Shown here one piece after another: positions 1 through 5,953 of a DNA stretch of 6,738 bases. Position 1 is the first letter of the stretch. The number at the start of each line of letters is the position of its first letter. Source of the DNA: an uncultured bacterium (GTDB taxonomy: Bacteria > UBA4055); NCBI GenBank assembly GCA_937873545.1, contig CALMWI010000221.1, positions 1 through 6,738 of the forward strand. The letters run 5' to 3'. The translations under genes were made by a program, and so were the position numbers. A model generated the notes under the pieces. It saw nothing but the letters and a program-made list of their open reading frames with translations, did not search any database and was not told the origin of the DNA.

Positions 1-951
1 TCTGACAGCCCTTCTTAATATCCTTCTTAAGACATAACCCCGTCCCTCGTTGGAAGGCATTCCGCCATCCGAAATAGCGAAAAGAAGCGTTCTGACATGA
101 TCGGCTATGACCCTGTGCGGCGTACCGCTTTCGTCGGTCTGATATTTTACGCCTGTAACGATTTCGATCTCGGTAATAATGTCCCTGAAAAGGTCAATAT
201 GATAGTTTGAATTCTGTTTCTGAAGCACCTGACATACCCTTTCGAATCCCATTCCCGTGTCAACATGCTTGTTCGGCAGCGGAGTAAGCACGCCGTTCTC
301 ATCCCTGTTGTACTGTATGAATACGAGGTTCCATATCTCGAATACTCTTGCACAATCGCCGTTAGCCTCGCACACATGTCCCGGAACATTCTGTTTATCG
401 CAGAAATCAATTCCCCTGTCGTAATGTATTTCTGTGCAGGGGCCGCACGGACCGGTATCTCCCATTGACCAGAAGTTATCTTTGTCTCCGTGCCTCGATA
501 TATGCGAATGGTCAATGTCGGTTACTGTTTTCCAGAGCTCTTCAGCCTCGTCATCATCCTTATAGACTGTTGCATAAAGTTTACTTTTATCCAGCTTCCA
601 AACTTCGGTCAATAATTCCCATGCCCATGTTATGGCTTCTTTTTTATAATAATCCCCGAACGACCAGTTACCTAGCATTTCAAAGAAAGAGTGATGGAAC
701 CCGTCCTTTCCGACTTCATCAAGGTCATTATGCTTTCCGCCCGCTCTAATACATTTCTGACTGTTGACAGCCCTTGTATAATCCCTTTTTCCGGACCCAA
801 GAAAAATATCCTTGAACTGATTCATGCCCGCGTTGATGAACATCAGGGTCGGGTCGCTGTAGGGTATTACCGGTGATGCAAGAACCTTGGTATGCCCCTT
901 CTTTATGAAAAAATTATTAAAATCTTCGCGTATCTCCTTCGTGCTCTTCAT
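1..951 (-). CDS. alaS: Alanyl-tRNA synthetase, N-terminal part (cut by left edge)
   Basis: Cytoplasmic class II aminoacyl-tRNA synthetase that charges tRNA-Ala with alanine. The reading frame is open from an ATG at 951 to base 1 and gives 317 residues, the aminoacylation domain and the start of the tRNA-recognition domain. The remaining C-terminal half, expected to hold the editing and C-Ala domains, lies outside. Visible signatures are the motif 1 region (SDPTLMFINAGMNQFKD, about residues 32-48), motif 2 (SQKCIRAGGKHND then FHHSFFEMLGNWSFGD, 64-100), motif 3 (GMGFER, 233-238) and the family block PSNEGRGYVLRRILRRAVR (299-317), a region that in E. coli AlaRS helps read the G3:U70 pair. GGAG at 957-960 sits 5 bases before the ATG. 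It is the fourth gene of the leftward operon, 16 bases after the PLD-like gene, with no terminator between. GMGFER rather than GMGLER, followed by SNYHIDLF, resembles FCB-group enzymes. Identity is very secure. Confidence 0.97.
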   Translation of the reverse strand, partial: MKSTKEIREDFNNFFIKKGHTKVLASPVIPYSDPTLMFINAGMNQFKDIFLGSGKRDYTRAVNSQKCIRAGGKHNDLDEVGKDGFHHSFFEMLGNWSFGDYYKKEAITWAWELLTEVWKLDKSKLYATVYKDDDEAEELWKTVTDIDHSHISRHGDKDNFWSMGDTGPCGPCTEIHYDRGIDFCDKQNVPGHVCEANGDCARVFEIWNLVFIQYNRDENGVLTPLPNKHVDTGMGFERVCQVLQKQNSNYHIDLFRDIITEIEIVTGVKYQTDESGTPHRVIADHVRTLLFAISDGGMPSNEGRGYVLRRILRRAVR

Positions 952-967
952 TTAAACTCCGCAGTTG

Positions 968-2500
968 TTACAGATCTATAACATTAATTTTTAGAACTTT
1001 ACCGCCTCTTTTAGCTTCTGTCCCGATGAACCAGAAATCGTCGAAATCGGTAACTTCCCTTTCTTTTGATAATATTCTTCTAACCACTATATCGTGTTTC
1101 GATCCAATCTGAGATAATGAATTAGAAAAGCTTAAACCCCAGTCCGAGGAGAACATCGCCCTGTCGTGTATCGGTGTCTGCGGCCGGCCTGCGAACCGGA
1201 TAAGTTTGACATGAACCCCGGCGTACCTGTTTTCTCTGAATTCAGAGAGCTTTTTCTTAAAGTCAGCCAGCTTGTCCTTATACTCATCGGTCATCAGGGC
1301 ATAAGTGATTATTCTGATCTCAATATCGTCAGGTATGTCCTTAAGAAGCTCAAGCTCTGACGGGAAAAAATAAGGATCAACTATTTTTATGTATTTTTCA
1401 GACATACTTTCAAGAAGGAAAAGCAGAGTGTTCTTTCCCTGATCCGGATTCTTCATCTCGATCGTAAAGTTATCCGGGAGTTTTTCGTTGAGAAGTTTAT
1501 ACCTGTAGTAGAAATTGGTTATACTGTCTATCAGCTTATCCGGGTCAATTTGTTTCAGTTCAGGCGCGTTCTTGAGACTGATATTATCTTTAATTATTTC
1601 CCTGTATATCTTTTTTTCCAGCTCAAGTTTGTTTGAAAATTCATCGACTTTTTCATGATAGTCAGTTAGAAGCTGATCTTTTACTTTTTCAACACTTTCT
1701 CTTACTTTATCGTCAATTATCTTCTGAACCCCCCGAACAGCCATAAGTTTTTCGATCGTAACATCCTTTTCCTCAAGAGAATCAATATCCTGCGCCTTGT
1801 TTCTCGGTATGTGCTTTGTCAGCTGAACATCCTTTTTTGTTTTCAGCCTTTTTTCAATAATGTCTTTATGGGCCGGATAAATGTTGGAAAGAAAGATCGA
1901 CTTTTTTTCAATTATATTATCATAGATCTCAACAAAACCTTCGCTTTCGATCTCAGCCTCGAATTTAAGCAATGAGATGAAATCCAGTATGAAATTTATG
2001 TCATCGATCTTTTCAGTCAGAACTCTGTTATAATAATAATTTGCCTCCTGGGATGTATCATTCGCTTTCAGGTATTCCGAAGCTCTTTTTAACAGACGGT
2101 CCCTTATCTTAAGATTGAGCCTCTGGATAAAATCCGGCTTAATATTCTTAGTGATATAATCTTCCCAGGAAATGCTGAATTTACATTTATCTTTTTTCTT
2201 GTCATATTCCTGATAGATAAAACTGATAGAAAATCCGCTGTTCTGCGACAGATAAATGTTCTCGTAAGGGAAAGATATGTTAAACTCTTTTTCAAGCAGG
2301 GATTTTGATCCGAAAAATACCATTTCGTCATCTTCCTGTATAAGAATGCCGGTCTTGGGAAGAAGAGTGTTGCTTTCGAAATAAATAACAGAATTGATAA
2401 GCTCGCCGTATATGATCCGTCCTGCCCTTAAAAGAGTATTCACATAGCCTTGGTCGCCTTTGATCTTCGCGTATTTCTGGATCTCTGATCTTTTTGACAA
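968..2500 (-). CDS. Uncharacterised protein with phospholipase D-like C-terminal domain
   Basis: A 510-residue predicted soluble protein that I cannot assign to a named family over its full length. The C-terminal third (about 355-495) reads like a single PLD-fold domain. It has a strand IKIVDPYFF (371-379), a second strand IEIRIITY, then VHVKLIRF, and the signature PIHDRAMFSSD (443-453) followed by SNSLSQIG (459-466) and KHDIVV (468-473). This fits a relaxed H-x-K/R...D...(G/S)xS motif, with H445, R447 in place of Lys, and D453 one residue further on than the classic HxK-x4-D. Residues about 240-305 are highly charged and probably helical or coiled coil. The N-terminal 115 residues look like mixed beta structure (GELINSVIYF, GILIQEDDEMVFFG) of unknown role. 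No signal peptide or membrane segment is seen. It starts at TTG one base after the ricT stop. Nuclease, lipase and catalytically dead binding roles are all possible, and the function is unknown. Confidence 0.85.
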   Translation of the reverse strand: MSKRSEIQKYAKIKGDQGYVNTLLRAGRIIYGELINSVIYFESNTLLPKTGILIQEDDEMVFFGSKSLLEKEFNISFPYENIYLSQNSGFSISFIYQEYDKKKDKCKFSISWEDYITKNIKPDFIQRLNLKIRDRLLKRASEYLKANDTSQEANYYYNRVLTEKIDDINFILDFISLLKFEAEIESEGFVEIYDNIIEKKSIFLSNIYPAHKDIIEKRLKTKKDVQLTKHIPRNKAQDIDSLEEKDVTIEKLMAVRGVQKIIDDKVRESVEKVKDQLLTDYHEKVDEFSNKLELEKKIYREIIKDNISLKNAPELKQIDPDKLIDSITNFYYRYKLLNEKLPDNFTIEMKNPDQGKNTLLFLLESMSEKYIKIVDPYFFPSELELLKDIPDDIEIRIITYALMTDEYKDKLADFKKKLSEFRENRYAGVHVKLIRFAGRPQTPIHDRAMFSSDWGLSFSNSLSQIGSKHDIVVRRILSKEREVTDFDDFWFIGTEAKRGGKVLKINVIDL

Positions 2501-2501
2501 T

Positions 2502-3578
2502 TTATTCCCCCTTTTTTACGGGTTTGTTTCTTCTGTCCTGAGTCTGTTGCGGGTTCCGTTTGCCTGCAGATACGATCTTTTCCTTGCCTTCATTTTCGTC
2601 ATAACTTAAGAAATTGCCTTTCGGGCAGCCTGCGCATCCGTTCTCTGTTCTGGAATTTTCATCGCGGCTGTTTTTGATAACTTTGAAGTTCTTCTCTAAT
2701 TTAGCAATCAGTTCAGGCTTAGGCATTATAAGCGTCTCTCCGCCTTCGTAGTCTAGTGTCACGGTTTCGTGAAACACATCAATGAATGAAATGGTGGCCT
2801 TGCCTTTATCGGTCATAAGAACTGAGCCTGTATCCGGTATGCCGTCTTTTTGCTCGAGATAAAAATCATGTTCATATTTAAGGCAGCACTGAAGCTTGCC
2901 GCAAGCACCGGAAAATTTTTCAGGTTTTACAAAAAGGTTCTGGTCCCTTGCCATTGAAACATTTATTGAAACGAAATTTGTGAGGAATTGGGAACAGCAC
3001 AACTCTCTTCCGCAAATCCCAATCCCGCCGATCTTCTGGGCTTCATCGCGAACTCCGATCTGACGAAGCTCTATTCTGGTTCTGTATTCTGCGGCAAAAA
3101 CCTTTACCAGCTCCCTGAAATCCACCCTTCCGTCCGCAGTGAAATAAAAAACAAGTTTTTTCCGGTCGAATTTGTACTCAATATCAATAAATTTCATCTC
3201 GAGGCCGAAATGTTTTGCCTGTTTTCTCGCATTAACAAGAATGTTGTCTTCTATTCTTCTGTTTTCTTCCAGCCTGCGGATATCGATCTGATTACTTTTT
3301 CTGATTATCTCGCCGGCAATATCGATGTTCTCCCGTTTAAGCTGCTTGATGGTAATTCCGCTGACTATGCCCATGTCTTCGCCGGATTCATGATCGACTA
3401 TTATATACTCGCCTACTTTCAGAGGTATGGCTTTAGGATTCAGGAAATAGTGCTTTCTTACACCCTTGAAGTTGGTTTCGATCAAAAATTCCTTTCTGTC
3501 CTCTGTAGTAAGTTCCGACGTGTCGGTAGTTGGTGAAATTATATCATTAATGATATTTTCGTTCATCGTGTTTTCCAC
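2502..3578 (-). CDS. ricT: RicT/YaaT-like PSP1-domain iron-sulfur protein
   Basis: A PSP1 C-terminal domain protein of the RicT (YaaT) family. In Bacillus subtilis, RicT joins RicA and RicF in an Fe-S complex that affects RNase Y-dependent mRNA processing and development; whether that holds here is unknown. The 358-residue product shows the family core: KVGEYIIVDHESGEDMGIV (54-72), the helix NARKQAKHFGLEMKFID, FYFTADGRVDFRELVK (144-159), and two cysteine clusters, GICGRELCCSQF (C189, C194, C195) and GACGKLQCCLKYE (C226, C231, C232). These match the conserved cysteines that bind [4Fe-4S] in RicT. A further CAGC (C315, C318) lies in a lysine-rich, likely disordered tail. The start chosen is GTG at 3578, with AGAGAGGA 9 bases upstream, overlapping the holB end by 16 bases. 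The alternative ATG at 3566 makes a 4-base ATGA overlap with the holB stop but has only a weak GGA. The holB-ricT pairing is common in bacteria. Confidence 0.93.
   Translation of the reverse strand: MENTMNENIINDIISPTTDTSELTTEDRKEFLIETNFKGVRKHYFLNPKAIPLKVGEYIIVDHESGEDMGIVSGITIKQLKRENIDIAGEIIRKSNQIDIRRLEENRRIEDNILVNARKQAKHFGLEMKFIDIEYKFDRKKLVFYFTADGRVDFRELVKVFAAEYRTRIELRQIGVRDEAQKIGGIGICGRELCCSQFLTNFVSINVSMARDQNLFVKPEKFSGACGKLQCCLKYEHDFYLEQKDGIPDTGSVLMTDKGKATISFIDVFHETVTLDYEGGETLIMPKPELIAKLEKNFKVIKNSRDENSRTENGCAGCPKGNFLSYDENEGKEKIVSAGKRNPQQTQDRRNKPVKKGE
2507..2513 (-). promoter_or_regulatory. Strong Shine-Dalgarno supporting the TTG start of the PLD-like gene
   Basis: The minus strand reads AAGGGGG here, then the six bases AATAAA, then TTG at 2500. 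It lies inside the last codons of ricT, whose TAA stop is within the spacer. The next in-frame Met of the downstream protein is only at residue 60, so this site decides the TTG start and suggests translational coupling to ricT. Confidence 0.7.
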
Positions 3579-4642
3579 TTTTTATATTCCTCTCTAAAGT
3601 TTAAATACAGGTTTATCATAAGCAGTCTGGGGTTGATGTTCCTTCGGTACATTACTCCGAACTTTTCAAAGTCGTTCATGACGGCAGCTCTGATCTTATT
3701 GGATTCTTTTCTGTCTTCTCCGAAAGTCGAAGAAAGCAGCTTATTCAATGTTTTTCTTAGTATGAAATCAATTTCGGTATCCGAAAGTTCTTTTATTTCT
3801 TCCAGGAAGGTATCTATCAGATTAACTGTCTTCGGCGGCAGAGAATCGAAAAATATTTCGAAAAGATCTTCATGAAGCTTTGACAGCCTTGCTCCGGAAT
3901 CCGTCAACAGCTTTGAGAGAGTATCTATGCTGCCGAATGAATCCGAGACAAGATCGTGTATAAGCTCTTTTTCAACATCAGGATGATATTTTCCGATGTA
4001 ATTTTCAATGTCCTTTTCCGTCAGAAGCGGAAAATGTATGCTCAGGCATCTTGATCTGATCGTGTCAAGCACAAATGAAGGATTTTCGGAGATCAGTATG
4101 AAGAACAGATCCGCCGGCGGCTCTTCAAGAATTTTCAGAAGCGAGTTCTGGGCTTCTTTATTCATTAGTTCTGCAGGATATATAATTACGAACTTTCTGG
4201 ATCTGTTGATCGAATTATATCTGGCAAAATATTTGATCTCGTCGATCTGAGATAGTGTTATGAATCTTCCTGTTTTAAAATTGAATTTATGATAACCTTT
4301 CAGTTTTGATTTTTCTTTGAGCTCAGCGCTGATCATGACCGACTTTTCTTTTATGATCTTATCGGTGTCGGAAGCTTTGTTTATAGTCGGAAAAATGTAG
4401 AGAAGATCGTCCGAGGAAAATGATCCCAGCTGTCTGCAGGTCGGGCACCCGCCGCAGTATCCTTCTTTACCTTTGCCGGTCTGACAGTTAACTATCTTTA
4501 TCAGCTCAAGGGCAACCGCCTCTTTTCCCACTCCCTGAGAGCCGGTGAAAAGGTAAGCGTGATGAAGTTTATTGTTCAATACGGCACCGGATAAACTTTC
4601 CGTTATCTTTTTTTGCCCTATTATGTCTTTAAATAAATCCAT
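3563..4642 (-). CDS. holB: DNA polymerase III delta' subunit (clamp loader)
   Basis: Clamp-loader subunit of the replicative polymerase, an AAA+ protein that works with DnaX (gamma/tau) and delta to load the beta clamp. The preferred start is ATG at 4642 (359 residues), because AAGGA lies 4 bases upstream and the protein then opens MDLFKDIIGQ, as delta' proteins usually do. A GTG at 4660 would add six residues. In order: HHAYLFTGSQGVGKE (about 27-41), a P-loop whose last Ser/Thr is Glu, as expected for a subunit that need not hydrolyse ATP; a zinc site (C53, C63, C66, C69; GYCGGCPTC); LLYIFP; NKEAQNSLLKILEEPP (161-176); and the SRC finger (197-199, IRSRC). The C-terminal half is helical and divergent, as is normal. 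It is the first gene of the leftward operon and is followed at once by ricT. The IFP stretch with its charged insert resembles FCB-group delta'. Confidence 0.93.
   Translation of the reverse strand: MDLFKDIIGQKKITESLSGAVLNNKLHHAYLFTGSQGVGKEAVALELIKIVNCQTGKGKEGYCGGCPTCRQLGSFSSDDLLYIFPTINKASDTDKIIKEKSVMISAELKEKSKLKGYHKFNFKTGRFITLSQIDEIKYFARYNSINRSRKFVIIYPAELMNKEAQNSLLKILEEPPADLFFILISENPSFVLDTIRSRCLSIHFPLLTEKDIENYIGKYHPDVEKELIHDLVSDSFGSIDTLSKLLTDSGARLSKLHEDLFEIFFDSLPPKTVNLIDTFLEEIKELSDTEIDFILRKTLNKLLSSTFGEDRKESNKIRAAVMNDFEKFGVMYRRNINPRLLMINLYLNFREEYKKWKTR
3588..3595 (-). promoter_or_regulatory. Shine-Dalgarno for the ricT GTG start
   Basis: AGAGAGGA on the minus strand, 9 bases before GTG at 3578, lies within the 3' end of holB. 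It favours the GTG over the ATG at 3566, which would be 21 bases away. The ATG remains possible through stop-start coupling at the ATGA overlap. Confidence 0.5.
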
Positions 4643-4646
4643 TTTA

Positions 4647-4651
4647 TCCTT
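4647..4651 (-). promoter_or_regulatory. Shine-Dalgarno selecting the holB ATG start
   Basis: AAGGA on the minus strand, 4 bases (TAAA) before ATG at 4642. The upstream in-frame GTG at 4660 has only a weak GCAGG 10 bases away, so the ATG is the better start. Confidence 0.5.
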
Positions 4652-4705
4652 AGCCGTCACTAATTATATGCCTGCGCAGTCCGATATCTTTCAAACGCGC
4701 GTGTC

Positions 4706-4734
4706 AATATATAAAATTTTTAGAGCATAGTCAA
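4706..4734 (-). promoter_or_regulatory. Predicted sigma-70-type promoter for holB operon
   Basis: On the minus strand, TTGACT (4729-4734) is followed after exactly 17 bases by TATATT (4706-4711). Each box matches the consensus at 5 of 6 positions. Transcription would start near 4699, giving a leader of about 57 bases to the holB ATG. It is the best promoter-like pair in the intergenic region and faces the only leftward operon. It is assigned from sequence alone. Confidence 0.6.
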
Positions 4735-4760
4735 AGTAAATAAAAGTGAAAATAGGCGAG

Positions 4761-4804
4761 TAATCCGTTTTGAATATTACGGGTTATTTGTTATATTGAA
4801 CCGT
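4761..4804. repeat. Three related half-sites around the rightward promoter (candidate operator)
   Basis: TAATCCGT (4761-4768) and ACGGGTTA (4779-4786) form an imperfect inverted repeat, 7 of 8 bases, with a 10-base centre that contains the -35 box. AACCGT (4799-4804) repeats the first arm's orientation just after the -10 box. Half-sites placed this way around the promoter could bind a dimeric regulator. No such regulator is encoded in the window, and chance similarity in a short AT-rich spacer cannot be excluded. Confidence 0.3.
4770..4797 (+). promoter_or_regulatory. Predicted sigma-70-type promoter for aminotransferase operon
   Basis: TTGAAT (4770-4775), a 16-base spacer, then TATATT (4792-4797). 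Transcription would begin near 4804, leaving a leader of about 30 bases that carries the ribosome binding site AAAGGCGGG (4821-4829), 5 bases before the ATG at 4835. The -35 box is moderate (4 of 6) and the -10 is good (5 of 6). Confidence 0.5.
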
Positions 4805-4834
4805 GGAAAATGAATTAATTAAAGGCGGGTCGGG

Positions 4835-5953
4835 ATGGAGAAAATATCATATATAAGTCTGATGAGCAATAAGGTTAAAAAGTCGGGGGGCATAAATCTC
4901 GCACAGGGGATCCCGGGTTTCTCACCGCCGGAGCAGCTTCTTGATATTCTCGGACGGATATCTTCCGACAACATCCATCAGTATGCGCCGGCGAACGGGA
5001 ATCTGAAGCTGGTGGAAATACTTAAAAAAAAGTATGAGCCTTTCACGGAAGAGAACATCATGGTCGTGAACGGCGCGACCGAGGCTGTTTCGCTGATCTT
5101 CACTTACCTGAACGGCATTATGCCGAAAAACAGGACTGCGCTCGGGTTCGATCCGGTCTATGAAAGCTATTCCAGGCTGCCGGGAATTTTCGGCAGAAAA
5201 TTCGTTTCGTTTTTCTTTGAAGACGACGGTTCTATAGATTTTAAAAAGCTGGAAGCTTTTATCGATAAGAACAAGGTCGGGCTGATGTTCGTGAATTCTC
5301 CGGGAAATCCTCTGGGCAGGATATGGACCGAAAGAGAATTTTTAAAGATCAGGGAGATAGCCGAAAAGAAAAAAGTCTATGTTCTCGCCGATTCAGTATA
5401 TTCTGAAATTTATTATAATAAAGAACCTTTCATGCCGTTATTCGACAGCGAATATTTTTTTTATATAAACAGTTTTTCAAAGCTGCTTTCGATCACAGGA
5501 TGGAGGATCGGCTATTTCATCTGCTCGAAAGAACATATCGCGAACATAAGGCTGATCCACGATTATACGGGATTGAGCTCTCCTTCGGTGCTTCAGGAAG
5601 CTGTAGTTCAGTATCTTGAGAAAAGCGGTTTCGCCAAAGATTATTCGGTTCAGCTCAGAAAGAAAATGAGAACATCGTTCGGTATTCTGAAAAATTATCT
5701 TTCCGAATGCGGATTTAATATTCCGAAAATAGAGGGCGGATATTTCATCTGGGCGAAATTGCCTGAGGGTTTTGACGGCGGGCTGAAATTCGCTATGGAC
5801 CTATATGATATCAAAAAGGTTGCCACGGTTCCGGGGATCCACTTTTCAGATAACGGACATAAATTCGTCCGGTTCAATATCGCAAGGCCGGAAGATGAGC
5901 TTAATAAAGCCGGAATTCTTATCAAAGAATTTGTCTCTGAAAGGCGTAAATGA
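4835..5953 (+). CDS. Class I/II PLP-dependent aminotransferase
   Basis: A fold-type I pyridoxal-phosphate enzyme of the aspartate/aromatic/methionine aminotransferase group, cytoplasmic, 372 residues, which is full length for the family. Visible landmarks are the substrate-side NLAQGIPGF (21-29), YAPANGNLKL (50-59), cofactor-phosphate loop NGATEA (79-84), NSPGNPLG (154-161, N158 near the PLP ring), ADSVYSEI (185-192, D186 pairing with the pyridine nitrogen and Y189), SFSKLLSITGWRIGY (213-227, Schiff-base lysine K216 and phosphate-binding R224), EGGYFIW (300-306) and VRFNIA (345-350, with R346 the likely substrate-carboxylate arginine). No catalytic residue is missing. The NLAQGIPGF and TGWRIGY pattern is closest in feel to the kynurenine/methionine-type and aspartate-type enzymes, but the amino acid used cannot be read from sequence. 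It is first in the rightward operon and overlaps the activase gene by 4 bases. AAAGGCGGG precedes the ATG. Confidence 0.93.
   Translation: MEKISYISLMSNKVKKSGGINLAQGIPGFSPPEQLLDILGRISSDNIHQYAPANGNLKLVEILKKKYEPFTEENIMVVNGATEAVSLIFTYLNGIMPKNRTALGFDPVYESYSRLPGIFGRKFVSFFFEDDGSIDFKKLEAFIDKNKVGLMFVNSPGNPLGRIWTEREFLKIREIAEKKKVYVLADSVYSEIYYNKEPFMPLFDSEYFFYINSFSKLLSITGWRIGYFICSKEHIANIRLIHDYTGLSSPSVLQEAVVQYLEKSGFAKDYSVQLRKKMRTSFGILKNYLSECGFNIPKIEGGYFIWAKLPEGFDGGLKFAMDLYDIKKVATVPGIHFSDNGHKFVRFNIARPEDELNKAGILIKEFVSERRK

Noticed and set aside
147..515. 122-codon minus-strand open frame
   Set aside because: It overlaps alaS in another frame. The alaS frame carries motif 3 and the NKHVDTGMGFER block here, so this is a shadow.
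2988..3536. 182-codon open frame on the plus strand opposite ricT
   Set aside because: It lies wholly antisense to ricT, which has clear conserved cysteine motifs. Its translation shows no recognisable domain, and the frame looks like a shadow of ricT codon use.
3563..4642. Glu in place of Ser/Thr at the end of the HolB P-loop, considered as a defect
   Set aside because: Delta' subunits commonly have a degenerate P-loop and need not hydrolyse ATP, so this is not unusual.
4663..4668. Perfect TATAAT on the minus strand just before the holB GTG
   Set aside because: The nearest -35-like box, TTGAAA (4689-4694), is 20 bases away, too far for a good promoter. The pair at 4706-4734 is better. It could be a weak secondary promoter.
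4702..4707. Perfect TTGACA on the minus strand
   Set aside because: No -10-like hexamer lies 16-18 bases downstream. It partly overlaps the -10 box of the better promoter pair and is probably chance.
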